Shown here: one piece after another, positions 5,355 through 12,704 of the stretch
Layout of the letters: every line of letters starts with the position of its first letter
How positions within the stretch are numbered: the first letter of the stretch is position 1
Origin: an uncultured Oscillospiraceae bacterium
GTDB taxonomy: Bacteria; Bacillota; Clostridia; Oscillospirales; Oscillospiraceae
DNA: 18,373 bases
NCBI GenBank assembly: GCA_958426425.1
Contig: CATZYY010000034.1
Span: 1-18,373, forward strand
Direction of reading: 5' to 3'
Notes under the pieces: model-generated
What the model saw: the letters and a program-made list of their open reading frames with translations, nothing else
What the model was told of the DNA's origin: nothing
The model's database searches: none
Position numbers and translations under genes: made by a program

Positions 5355-8008
5355 CCCTTGGCCTCCAGCCAGTTGCGGCCCCAGTGGGCCTCCGCCGTCA
5401 GGGGCACGGAGAGGGTGACCACCCGCTCCATCTCCTCCTCCACGGCCCGAGCCACGGCCTGGGCCTCGGATTCCGGGCACTCCACGATCAGCTCGTCGTG
5501 GACCTGGAGGACCAGGCGGGCATCGGGGTGCTCCCCCTTCAGCCGCTTCCACACGGCGATCATAGCCAGCTTCATGATGTCCGCCGCGGTGCCCTGGATG
5601 GGCATATTCAGCGCCACCCGCTCGCCGAAGGCGCGGAGGTTGCGGTTGGAGGAGGTCAGCTCCGGCAGGTCCCGCCGCCGATGGAAGATGGTCTCCACAT
5701 ATCCCGTCTCCTTGGCCTTGGCCACTACGTCGTTCATATACCGGCGGACGCCGGGGAAGGTGGCAAAGTAGGCCTCCATATAGTCCTTGGCCTCCGCTAC
5801 GGTCACGCCGATGTCCTGACTGAGGGAGAAGGCGGAGATGCCGTAGACAATGCCGAAGTTCACCGCCTTGGCCCGGCGGCGCATCTCGTGGGTCACGTCG
5901 GCGGGGTCCACATGGAACACCTTGGCCGCCGTCTCGGCGTGGAAATCCCCGCCGGAGAGGAAGGCGGACCGCATGGCCTCGTCCCCGGAGATGTGGGCCA
6001 GGAGCCGCAGCTCGATCTGGGAGTAGTCCGCGTCCACCAGAACGCAGCCCTCCGCCGGAATAAACATCCGCCGGATCTCACTGCCCAGGTCCGTCCGGGT
6101 GGGGATGTTCTGGAGGTTGGGCTCCGTGGAGCTGAGCCGCCCGGTGGCCGTCACCGTCATCTGGAAGGAGGTACGAACCCGGCCGTCGGCATCCATGGCC
6201 TTCAAAAGCCCCTCGGCATAGGTGGATTTCAGCTTGGCGTACTGCCGGTACTCCAGCACCGCCCCCACAACGGGAGCCTCATACCGGAGCTTTTCCAGCA
6301 CGTCGGCGTTGGTGGACCAGCCGGTTTTCGTCTTCTTTCCGTGGGGCAGGCCCAGCTTGCCGAAGAGAATCTCCCCCAGCTGCTTGGGGGAATTGATGTT
6401 GAATTCCTCCCCGGCCATGTCGTAGATGGTCTTCTCCTGGGCGGCGATGTGCCGGGAGAGCATCTCCCCAAAGGACACCAGCGCGCCCTTGTCCACCCGG
6501 CAGCCGGTCAGCTCCATCTCCGCCAGAACGGCGCACAGAGGCAGCTCCGCCGTTTGGAACAATTCCCACAGCCCCTTCTCCCGCAGCTTGGGTGCCAGAG
6601 TCTCATACAGGGCCTCCACAGCGGCGGTGTGGCTGTGGAGGGCGGTCTCCGCCTGGAGCGTGTCTCCCAGGGGCGAGAAGGCCTCCGGCTCCAGATAAAG
6701 GGGCTTGACCAGCTCCTGGTTGTAGTAGGCCACAAACAGCCGCTGGAGATCGTAGCTGCCGGCCGTGGCGTCCAGCAGGTAGGCGGCCAGGGCCGTGTCA
6801 AAGCAGAAGCCCTCCGCCGGCAGGCTGTTCTCCAGCAGTGTCCGGATCAGGTCCTTGACATTGTGGGTGACTTTTTTGATGTCGGCGGAGAAAAGGCGCC
6901 GCAAAAGCTCGTTCCAGTCTCCCTGATACCTGTTGAAAAAGAGCTCGGCGGAGACAGCGGCATCCGCCGCGATTGCGCAGTCCACCACCACGCCGGTCAG
7001 ATCCGGCAGGGCCAGCAGCGACACATGGTCCGCCTGCCGCCACTGCTGGATCAGCCGCTCCGCCTGCTCTGGCGCCGTCACCTGCTCCACGGTCACAGTG
7101 AAATCGGATGGCTTTTCCGCCGGTGTCTGCGGGGCAGTTCCAGCCGTCAGGCCAAACTTTTCGATGAGCTTGGTGAACTCCAGCCGCAAAAACAGGGGAT
7201 ACGCCGCTGGGCCCGGTGTCTGCACCAGGTTGTCCTCCGGCCGAAAGTCAAGGGGCGCGTCGGTGACGATGGTGGCCAGCCAGTAGGAGTGCCGGGCGGA
7301 TTCCTCCCCCGCCGCCAGCTTTTTCAGCGCCGCGGGCTTGGCCTCCACGTCCGGCATTTTGGCGTACAGGGCGTCGATGCTGCCGTATTTTTGAATGAGG
7401 TCCATGGCGGTCTTCTCCCCCACGCCGGGAACACCGGGGATGTTGTCGGAGGAGTCCCCCATGAGGGCCTTCAGGTCGATCATGTGGATGGGGTCAAAGC
7501 CGTATTGCTCCCGGAAGGTGTCCGGGGTCATATCCTTGGTGGTGGTCTGCCCCATGCGGGTGGAGACCAGCTTGACCTTGGTCTGGTCCGTGATGAGCTG
7601 GAGGCTGTCCTTGTCTCCTGTAACCACCACGCACTCCCACCCGGCTGTTTCACACTTGCGGGAGATGGTGCCGATCAGATCGTCGGCCTCCCAGCCGGCC
7701 ATCTCGTACCGGGGGATGTTCAGCGCGTCCAGGGCCTCCTTCAGCACCGGAACCTGGACCCGGAGCTCCTCCGGCATGGGCTTGCGAGTGGCCTTGTAGG
7801 CAGCATCCGCCGTGTGGCGGAAGGTGGGGGCATGGACATCAAAGGTGACACAGAGAGCGTCGGGCCTCTCCTCATCCTTCAGCCGCAGCAGCGTGGTGAA
7901 AAAGCCGAACACCGCATGGGTGTACAGCCCGTCCCGGGTGGTCAGAGGCCGGATGCCGTAATAGGCCCGGTTTAAAATGCTGTTGCCGTCGATGACCATG
8001 AGCTTCAT
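5351..8008 (-). CDS. polA: DNA polymerase I
   Basis: An 885-residue family A polymerase, which fills gaps during excision repair and Okazaki fragment maturation. The N-terminal 5'-3' exonuclease domain (about 1-290) is intact: VIDGNSILNRAYY, EADDLIG, TGDKDSLQL, DSSDNIPGVPGVGEKTA. The middle domain (about 300-480) lacks the DxE proofreading residues (VSLLALPDLTGVVVD), so proofreading is probably dead, as in Bacillus and Taq enzymes. Polymerase motif A is DYSQIE (661-666), motif B includes R710, K714 and Y722, and motif C is VHDE (836-839). The ATG at 8008 has AGGAGG 8 bases upstream. It is the first gene of the six-gene operon and has its own promoter at 8065-8093. Confidence 0.98.
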   Translation of the reverse strand: MKLMVIDGNSILNRAYYGIRPLTTRDGLYTHAVFGFFTTLLRLKDEERPDALCVTFDVHAPTFRHTADAAYKATRKPMPEELRVQVPVLKEALDALNIPRYEMAGWEADDLIGTISRKCETAGWECVVVTGDKDSLQLITDQTKVKLVSTRMGQTTTKDMTPDTFREQYGFDPIHMIDLKALMGDSSDNIPGVPGVGEKTAMDLIQKYGSIDALYAKMPDVEAKPAALKKLAAGEESARHSYWLATIVTDAPLDFRPEDNLVQTPGPAAYPLFLRLEFTKLIEKFGLTAGTAPQTPAEKPSDFTVTVEQVTAPEQAERLIQQWRQADHVSLLALPDLTGVVVDCAIAADAAVSAELFFNRYQGDWNELLRRLFSADIKKVTHNVKDLIRTLLENSLPAEGFCFDTALAAYLLDATAGSYDLQRLFVAYYNQELVKPLYLEPEAFSPLGDTLQAETALHSHTAAVEALYETLAPKLREKGLWELFQTAELPLCAVLAEMELTGCRVDKGALVSFGEMLSRHIAAQEKTIYDMAGEEFNINSPKQLGEILFGKLGLPHGKKTKTGWSTNADVLEKLRYEAPVVGAVLEYRQYAKLKSTYAEGLLKAMDADGRVRTSFQMTVTATGRLSSTEPNLQNIPTRTDLGSEIRRMFIPAEGCVLVDADYSQIELRLLAHISGDEAMRSAFLSGGDFHAETAAKVFHVDPADVTHEMRRRAKAVNFGIVYGISAFSLSQDIGVTVAEAKDYMEAYFATFPGVRRYMNDVVAKAKETGYVETIFHRRRDLPELTSSNRNLRAFGERVALNMPIQGTAADIMKLAMIAVWKRLKGEHPDARLVLQVHDELIVECPESEAQAVARAVEEEMERVVTLSVPLTAEAHWGRNWLEAKG

Positions 8009-8064
8009 AAGCGCTTCCTCCTGCCCGCCCCAAGGGCGGCGCCTTCTCAATTCACTAAATGTAT

Positions 8065-8093
8065 AGTATATCCCATCTGGGCGCCGTTGGCAA
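8065..8093 (-). promoter_or_regulatory. Promoter of the polA-tsaD operon
   Basis: TTGCCA (8088-8093) and TATACT (8065-8070) on the minus strand with a 17-base spacer, 57 bases before the polA ATG. The leader holds a small GC-rich hairpin (CCGCCC/GGGCGG arms at 8025-8039) just ahead of the ribosome binding site. Confidence 0.8.
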
Positions 8094-8119
8094 ATACCGT
8101 TTTTCCAAATCCCAACGTC

Positions 8120-8147
8120 TTGACTACCGCCGGATTTCTGGTACACT
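8120..8147 (+). promoter_or_regulatory. Promoter of the PsiE-like gene
   Basis: TTGACT (8120-8125) and TACACT (8142-8147) with a 16-base spacer, 49 bases before the ATG. It is divergent from the polA promoter; the two -35 boxes are 26 bases apart, so one regulator could affect both. Confidence 0.7.
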
Positions 8148-8195
8148 GGTTAGCAGTCCGGTCCCTCTGGCGGACCTGCATAACAAGGAGAATTT

Positions 8196-8573
8196 ATGAA
8201 ACATAACCTCACCATACTCAAAGCTGCCCGGGCTCTGGAGCTGACTGTGGCAGCCATCATTCTGGTGGTCATCGCGTGGAGCGGAGCGCTGCTGCTGTGG
8301 AATACCGGAAGCACCCTGCTGCTGACGCCCGACGCCTTCAGCCTGGGGGATTTCTTCTCCAGTGCTCTGCTGCTGGTGATGGGGCTGGAGTTCGTCAAAA
8401 TGCTGGCACTGCACTCCGCAGGCGCCGTCATCGACGTGCTGCTGTTCACCATCGTCCGGCAAATGATTATCAGCCACAGCGGCGCCCTGGATACGCTGCT
8501 GGGTGTGGCTGCCGTGGCCGCTATCTTTGCCGTGAAAAAATTTCTTCACTCCCCGGAGACGGATGAATCATGA
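8196..8573 (+). CDS. PsiE-like small integral membrane protein
   Basis: A 125-residue protein with four predicted membrane segments (roughly 13-35, 47-67, 72-90 and 97-115) and short charged ends. The segment LLLVMGLEFVKMLALHS followed by AVIDVLLFTIVRQMII resembles the PsiE/phosphate-starvation-inducible family, in which a glutamate-containing third helix and a VLLF-IxRxMI segment recur. The biochemical role of that family is not established. The ATG has AAGGAG 5 bases upstream and its own promoter. It is monocistronic: a long hairpin follows the stop. The family call rests on pattern resemblance only. Confidence 0.72.
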   Translation: MKHNLTILKAARALELTVAAIILVVIAWSGALLLWNTGSTLLLTPDAFSLGDFFSSALLLVMGLEFVKMLALHSAGAVIDVLLFTIVRQMIISHSGALDTLLGVAAVAAIFAVKKFLHSPETDES

Positions 8574-8603
8574 CCCAGGAAGGCCGAAGGGGCATTCCGT
8601 TCG

Positions 8604-8650
8604 GCTCAGCGTATTGAAAAGGTCTTTTCGATACGCTGAGCAAGCTTTTT
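8604..8650 (+). terminator. Terminator of the PsiE-like gene
   Basis: Arms 8604-8621 and 8624-8641 are complementary over 18 positions with a single G-T wobble, followed by AAGCTTTTTT. The stem starts 30 bases after the stop codon. Confidence 0.8.
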
Positions 8651-8684
8651 GGACCTTTAAAAAATTCCAAAAAACTTATGATTG

Positions 8685-8718
8685 AAAACGAGAGGAACCC
8701 CTCCTGGGCTCCTCTCGT
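8685..8718 (-). terminator. Probable terminator of the PAP2 gene
   Basis: On the minus strand, arms ACGAGAGGA (8710-8718) and TCCTCTCGT (8688-8696) form a 9-bp stem with a 13-base loop, followed by TTTTC. It lies about 90 bases beyond the PAP2 stop. The T run is short. Confidence 0.6.
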
Positions 8719-8769
8719 AACGCGCTTCCTTCCCGTCGCGCAGGTTTTCCCTCTTTTTCGACAGCACCA

Positions 8770-8800
8770 GGCCGAACGGAGTATGCGTTCGGCCCTTTTT
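8770..8800 (+). terminator. Stem-loop with T run between convergent genes
   Basis: A 9-bp perfect stem (GGCCGAACG 8770-8778, CGTTCGGCC 8786-8794) with a 7-base loop, then CTTTTT. It is oriented to stop plus-strand transcription and would act as a back-up stop before the opposing PAP2 gene. Confidence 0.75.
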
Positions 8801-8809
8801 CCTGTGTCC

Positions 8810-9361
8810 TTACCGCCAGGCCCGGCCTGTCAGACGGCTGCGGAGGCGGCTTGTCAGCCACGCGCCGGCCCAGCCCAACGCCGCGCCCAGCGCCGCGCCG
8901 CCCAGCACGTCGGTGGGCCAGTGGACATAAAGGTAGATCCGGGACAGGGCAATCACCACCGCCAGAGCCAACGCCGGCCAGCGCAGCCATTTGGGTACGC
9001 CTCCGGCGCACCATAAGGCCGTCACCGCCGTGAAGGAGGCCGCCGTATGGCCTGAGGGAAAGGAGGCGTCTCCCGGCGGCGGCACCAGCAAAGCGATGGC
9101 GGTGTTGACCTCGTAGGGCCGGATGCGGCCGATCAGCGGCTTTAAAAAACCGTTGCACAAAATCAAATCCAGCACCAGGGCCAATGCCACGGAGACGCCC
9201 GCCCAGCGGTACTTTTTCGTTATCAGCAGCACGGCCGCCAGAACAATCCAGATCTCCCCGTGGTCGCTGAGCCGGGTGATGGCCGGTAGCACCCCGTCCA
9301 GAAAACCGCAGCGCAGATTGGTCTGGACCCAGTCCAGAATGGCCAATTCCATGGCCTGCAT
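8810..9361 (-). CDS. PAP2-family membrane phosphatase
   Basis: A 183-residue membrane protein with all three type-2 phosphatidic acid phosphatase motifs: KxxxxxxRP (K74 to P82), PSGH (102-105) and SRxxxxxHxxxD (S140, R141, H147, D151). His105 and His147 are the catalytic histidines. About five hydrophobic segments surround them, placing the active site at the outer membrane face. Likely substrates are undecaprenyl pyrophosphate (BcrC-like recycling of the cell-wall lipid carrier) or a lipid phosphate; sequence does not decide. The ATG at 9361 has AGGGGG 9 bases upstream; an ATG three codons later is also possible. It is a single-gene transcript. Confidence 0.92.
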   Translation of the reverse strand: MQAMELAILDWVQTNLRCGFLDGVLPAITRLSDHGEIWIVLAAVLLITKKYRWAGVSVALALVLDLILCNGFLKPLIGRIRPYEVNTAIALLVPPPGDASFPSGHTAASFTAVTALWCAGGVPKWLRWPALALAVVIALSRIYLYVHWPTDVLGGAALGAALGWAGAWLTSRLRSRLTGRAWR

Positions 9362-9435
9362 CGTCTCTTACCCCCTTCTTCCCGGCGGCGCTCGTGCTCC
9401 GCCAAGAGACAGCATATGCAAATAATTGTGATGAT

Positions 9436-9464
9436 ACCATAACGGACCACCGGTGGATCGTCAA
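9436..9464 (-). promoter_or_regulatory. Promoter of the PAP2 gene
   Basis: TTGACG (9459-9464) and TATGGT (9436-9441) on the minus strand with a 17-base spacer. The -10 is imperfect. Confidence 0.6.
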
Positions 9465-9531
9465 AACACTCTCAGCCGCTCCACAGAAGGCCGGCGTATC
9501 CATCCCCCCGTATTTGATCCGTTTTGTGGCT

Positions 9532-9540
9532 ATTATATCA
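9532..9540 (-). promoter_or_regulatory. Possible second, extended -10 promoter for PAP2
   Basis: TGATATAAT on the minus strand is a perfect extended -10 element about 170 bases before the PAP2 ATG. No good -35 is seen at the right distance, as is allowed for extended -10 promoters. Confidence 0.4.
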
Positions 9541-9613
9541 TAGCGGAACCACGGCGCACAGGGAAATTCCGCCGCAAAATATACAAATTTTGCAGCTTTT
9601 TCCGGGAACGGTG

Positions 9614-9642
9614 TTGACAGGGCCAGGGGAACGTGATAGGAT
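9614..9642 (+). promoter_or_regulatory. Promoter of the lysine ABC transporter operon
   Basis: TTGACA (9614-9619) and TAGGAT (9637-9642) with a 17-base spacer. Transcription would start about 15 bases before the riboswitch. Confidence 0.85.
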
Positions 9643-9663
9643 ACCTTCAAAATTGGATCGCTG

Positions 9664-9824
9664 AGATAGAGGCGCGAGGTTCATCAGTACCCGCCGGCAA
9701 GGCCAGGCAGCCGCCGCCGGGGAAAGGGAACATCGCCGAAGTGTTTTGGAGCTGCCTGGCTCCGGAGCGCTGGGCCGTCGGGAAATACCCGCCGGACTGT
9801 CACAAACCTTTGTGAAGCGCTATC
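9664..9824 (+). ncRNA. Lysine riboswitch (L box)
   Basis: The conserved L-box core is present in order: GATAGAGGCGCGAG (9664-9677), AGTAC (9686-9690), GGGGAAAGGGA (about 9719-9729), GCCGAAG (9735-9741), CTGGGCC (about 9770-9776) and GGACTGTCAC (9794-9803). The closing strand is GCGCTATC (9817-9824), which pairs back with the start to form P1. It binds lysine and is followed by a terminator at 9866-9897, so high lysine should stop transcription before the transporter genes. Confidence 0.93.
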
Positions 9825-9865
9825 AATGGCTGTCGTCGGAATTCCTGCGTCATTCCGCCTTGTCC

Positions 9866-9897
9866 ATGGACCGCTTAGCAAAGCGGTCCATTTTTTT
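9866..9897 (+). terminator. Riboswitch-controlled terminator
   Basis: An 11-bp perfect stem (9866-9876 with 9881-9891), loop AGCA, then seven T. It lies 42 bases after the lysine riboswitch and 77 bases before the binding-protein gene, the usual layout of a transcription attenuator. A further GC-rich hairpin (GGCGG/CCGCC) lies between it and the ribosome binding site. Confidence 0.92.
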
Positions 9898-9974
9898 CGT
9901 CTCTCCGTCCGGCGGCAGCGGATGGGACGGGCATTCCCGCCGCCCACAACTTATTTTTTGGAAAGGTGATTGCA

Positions 9975-10886
9975 ATGAAGAAGTTTTTGACCCTGCTCAT
10001 GGCTCTGGCCATGACCATGTCCCTGGCCGCCTGCGGCGGCAGCGTCGATACCGCCGCTGAGGACACCACCACAGAGACCGAGACCACCGACACCGAAACC
10101 GCCGAGGGCGGAGAGGTTGCCTCCGGTGTGGAGGACGGTGTGCTGACCATCGCCATGGAGTGCGCCTATGCCCCCTACAACTGGAGCCAGAGCGACGATT
10201 CCAACGGCGCCGTGCCCATCAAGGACTCCACCGAGTATGCCAACGGCTACGACGTGATGATGGCCAAGAAGATCTGCGAGGCCAACGGCTGGGATCTGGA
10301 AGTGGTCCGCACCGACTGGGACTCCCTGGTGCCCGGCGTCCAGTCCGGCATCTATGATGCCGTTATCGCCGGTCAGTCCATGACCGCCGAGCGCAGCGAA
10401 CTGGTGGACTTCGCCGGTCCCTACTTCTATGCTTCCATTGTCTGCGTCACCAAGGCCGACAGCGAATTCGCCAATGCCCAGGGCATCAGCGACCTCTCCG
10501 GCGGCACCTGCACCGCCCAGATCGCCACCATCTGGTATGACTCCATGCTGCCCCAGATCGAGGGCGCGCAGATTCAGCCCGCCGCGGAGACCGCTCCTGC
10601 CATGCTGATGGCCCTGGAGACCGGCACCGTGGACTTCATCTGCACCGATATTCCCACCGCTCTCGGCGCCGTGGCAGCCTATCCCGACATGAAGATTCTG
10701 GACTTCACCGGCAGCGACGACAACTTCCAGGCTGACGAGGGCGACATCAACATCGGCATTTCCGTCATGAAGGGCAACACCGTCCTCAAGGACGCCATCG
10801 ACGCGGTGCTGGCCGACTACACCGCCGACGACTTCAACGCCATGATGGACGAGGCCATTTCCATCCAGCCCCTGAGCGAGGGCTGA
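9975..10886 (+). CDS. Lysine ABC transporter substrate-binding lipoprotein (predicted)
   Basis: A 303-residue SBP_bac_3-type binding protein. The signal peptide MKKFLTLLMALAMTMSLAAC ends in a lipobox with Cys20, so it is anchored to the outer face of the membrane. A Thr/Glu/Asp-rich linker (about 25-50) precedes the two-lobed domain, which begins at VLTIAMECAYAPYNW. GYDVMMAKKICE, DYDAVIAG-like YDAVIAGQSMTAERSELVDFAGPYF and LSGGTCTAQ are family landmarks. The lysine specificity is inferred from the L-box riboswitch upstream, not from binding residues. The ATG at 9975 is preferred over a GTG three codons upstream because it gives the normal signal peptide and is spaced properly from GAAAGG. Confidence 0.93.
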   Translation: MKKFLTLLMALAMTMSLAACGGSVDTAAEDTTTETETTDTETAEGGEVASGVEDGVLTIAMECAYAPYNWSQSDDSNGAVPIKDSTEYANGYDVMMAKKICEANGWDLEVVRTDWDSLVPGVQSGIYDAVIAGQSMTAERSELVDFAGPYFYASIVCVTKADSEFANAQGISDLSGGTCTAQIATIWYDSMLPQIEGAQIQPAAETAPAMLMALETGTVDFICTDIPTALGAVAAYPDMKILDFTGSDDNFQADEGDINIGISVMKGNTVLKDAIDAVLADYTADDFNAMMDEAISIQPLSEG

Positions 10887-10906
10887 GATCCCGCGTTTTC
10901 TCCCAG

Positions 10907-10979
10907 GGCGGAGAACGGTGCGCCGTTCTCCGCCTTGAGGCCCGTCGGAGGGAGGATCGTGCTTCGGTCCTTCTTCCGA
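10907..10979 (+). promoter_or_regulatory. Two tandem stem-loops between binding-protein and permease genes
   Basis: First stem: 12 perfect pairs (10907-10918 with 10923-10934), loop TGCG. Second: 13 pairs including three G-T wobbles (10945-10957 with 10967-10979). Neither is followed by a T run, so they are unlikely to be simple terminators. Such hairpins often protect the upstream binding-protein message from 3' decay. Confidence 0.7.
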
Positions 10980-11022
10980 TGCGCCCCACACATCACACAA
11001 AAAGGAAGGAAGTTATTCCCCC

Positions 11023-11898
11023 ATGGATCGACTTTTACAGCTGGGTCCCGACATCGTCAAGCTCTGGCAGCGCAACGGCAATGACTATCTCAACGGCATC
11101 CGCAACACGCTGGTCCTGGCTCTGGTGGCTACGGCTATCGGCTGCGTCATCGGCCTGATCTGCGGCATTTTGAACACCATTCCTTACTCCAAAAACGATC
11201 CTCCCATCAAGCGGTTTGTCATCAAACTGATCCGGGCTATCGTCCGGATCTATGTGGAGGTGTTCCGGGGCACGCCCATGATGCTTCAGGCGGTGTTCAT
11301 TTATTACGGTCTCCCCTATTTCACCGGCAATACGGTCCAGTGGCCCAGCGTGTGGGCGGCGGCCATTCTGGTGGTCTCCATCAACACCGGCGCCTATATG
11401 GCCGAGTCCGTCCGGGGCGGCATCATCTCCATCGACCCCGGCCAGACCGAGGGCGCCAAGGCCATCGGCATGACCCACGTGCAGACCATGACCTCCGTCA
11501 TCCTGCCCCAGGCCATCCGCAACATCATGCCTCAGATCGGCAACAACCTCATCATCAACATCAAGGATTCCTCCGTGATGTTCATCATCTCCTTCACGGA
11601 GTTCTTCGCCGCTCACCGGGCGGCGGTGGGCGCCACCTATCTGTACTTTCCCTCCGCCACCATCGAGATGATCGGCTACCTGACCATGACCCTGGTTGCC
11701 TCCTTCCTGCTGCGGTGGGTGGAAAAGCGCATGGACGGCAGCAGCGACTACGAGCTGGTGATCGACGATCAGCTGACCATGACCGCCGGCACTTACAGCC
11801 ATCCCGACCGCGGCACGCCCTTCGATGAACACAGTAAGGAGTACCGGGAGCGGGTCCGGCAGGATCTCAAACACGGACGGACCAGGGGGGATCGCTGA
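11023..11898 (+). CDS. Lysine ABC transporter permease (predicted), HisM/GlnP type
   Basis: A 291-residue polar amino-acid ABC permease. The N-terminus NGIRNTLVLALVATAIGCVIGLICGIL is the family's first membrane helix, and VEVFRGTPMMLQ (residues 78-89) is diagnostic. The EAA loop that contacts the ATPase is EGAKAIGM...ILPQAIRN (143-167). About five membrane segments are visible. After the last helix there is a hydrophilic tail of about 57 residues (235-291) not usual for the family. AGGAAG is 10 bases before the ATG. The stop is followed after one base by the ATPase gene start, so the two are coupled. Confidence 0.94.
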   Translation: MDRLLQLGPDIVKLWQRNGNDYLNGIRNTLVLALVATAIGCVIGLICGILNTIPYSKNDPPIKRFVIKLIRAIVRIYVEVFRGTPMMLQAVFIYYGLPYFTGNTVQWPSVWAAAILVVSINTGAYMAESVRGGIISIDPGQTEGAKAIGMTHVQTMTSVILPQAIRNIMPQIGNNLIINIKDSSVMFIISFTEFFAAHRAAVGATYLYFPSATIEMIGYLTMTLVASFLLRWVEKRMDGSSDYELVIDDQLTMTAGTYSHPDRGTPFDEHSKEYRERVRQDLKHGRTRGDR

Positions 11899-11899
11899 C

Positions 11900-12640
11900 A
11901 TGAATGATATGATTTTGGAGATTCGCCATCTGTCCAAATCCTTCGGCACCCACGAGGTGCTGCGGGACATCGACTTCTCCGTGGCCAAGGGCGACGTGAC
12001 CAGCATCATCGGGGCCTCCGGTTCCGGCAAATCCACCCTGCTGCGGTGCGTGAACCTGCTGGAGACCCCCACCAGCGGCCAGATCCTATACCACGGGCAG
12101 AACGTGGCTGGGGCCGGTGTCAACGCCGCCCAGTACCGCTCCCATGTGGGTATGGTGTTCCAGTCCTTCAACCTGTTCAACAACATGACGGTGCTGGAAA
12201 ACTGCGTGGTGGGTCAAGTGAAGGTGCTGAAAAAAAGCAAGGACGAGGCCCGGAATAACGCCATGCGCTATCTCAACCAGGTGGGCATGGCCCCCTACAT
12301 CAACGCCAAGCCCCGGCAGATCTCCGGCGGTCAGAAGCAGCGGGTGGCTATCGCCCGGGCTTTGGCCATGGAGCCGGAGGTGCTGCTGTTCGACGAGCCC
12401 ACCTCCGCTCTGGACCCGGAGATGGTGGGTGAGGTGCTGGACGTTATGAAGGCCCTGGCCCAGGAGGGCATGACCATGCTGGTGGTGACCCATGAGATGG
12501 CCTTTGCCCGGGATGTCAGCAGTCATGTGGTCTACATGAATGAGGGCATTATCTGCGAAGAGGGCGCTCCCGCCGACGTCTTCGGCAACCCCCAGCGACA
12601 GGAGACCAAGGATTTCCTCTCCCGTTTCCGCAAAAACTGA
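11900..12640 (+). CDS. Lysine ABC transporter ATP-binding protein (predicted)
   Basis: A 246-residue amino-acid ABC ATPase with every motif intact: Walker A GASGSGKS (38-45), Q-loop Gln88 in VFQSFNLF, signature SGGQK (142-146), Walker B VLLFDE (161-166, catalytic Glu166), D loop SALD and switch His198 in VVTHEM. FQSFNLFNNMTVLEN is typical of polar amino-acid importers (GlnQ/HisP/ArtM). The ATG at 11900 has AGGGGGG 9 bases upstream; an in-frame upstream ATG would overlap the permease. It is the last gene of the riboswitch-controlled operon and ends just before a shared bidirectional terminator. Confidence 0.96.
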   Translation: MNDMILEIRHLSKSFGTHEVLRDIDFSVAKGDVTSIIGASGSGKSTLLRCVNLLETPTSGQILYHGQNVAGAGVNAAQYRSHVGMVFQSFNLFNNMTVLENCVVGQVKVLKKSKDEARNNAMRYLNQVGMAPYINAKPRQISGGQKQRVAIARALAMEPEVLLFDEPTSALDPEMVGEVLDVMKALAQEGMTMLVVTHEMAFARDVSSHVVYMNEGIICEEGAPADVFGNPQRQETKDFLSRFRKN

Positions 12641-12652
12641 ATGTCATACAGC

Positions 12653-12681
12653 AAAAGGCCGCCCTTCCGGGCGGCCTTTTT
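12653..12681. terminator. Bidirectional terminator between the ABC operon and metK
   Basis: A 12-bp perfect stem (12653-12664 with 12669-12680), loop TTCC. The plus side ends in TTTTT followed by a second T-rich run, and the minus side ends in TTTT. It lies between the convergent ATPase and metK stops and can serve both. Confidence 0.9.
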
Positions 12682-12704
12682 GTGTTTTTTTCACCGGACA
12701 AGCG

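Larger units (their letters stand above)
8582..8794. repeat. Noncoding segment bounded by two similar inverted hairpins
   Basis: The left hairpin (8582-8605) has GCCGAA/TTCGGC arms. The right hairpin (8770-8794) has GGCCGAACG/CGTTCGGCC arms. Read in reverse complement, the right one shares GGCCGAA, GCAT and TCCGTTCGGC with the left one in the same order, so the two act as imperfect terminal inverted repeats. Between them lie two more stem-loops (8604-8641, 8688-8718) and no convincing gene. This may be a small non-autonomous element or simply stacked terminators of two convergent genes. Confidence 0.45.

Noticed and set aside
5384..7975. Long plus-strand open frame opposite polA
   Set aside because: It is the antisense shadow of a GC-rich gene. 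It has no family motifs, while the minus strand shows all DNA polymerase I motifs.
8676..8809. Arg/Glu-rich peptide readable on the minus strand beyond PAP2
   Set aside because: It crosses two hairpins, lacks its own start and ribosome binding site, and is in a different frame from PAP2.
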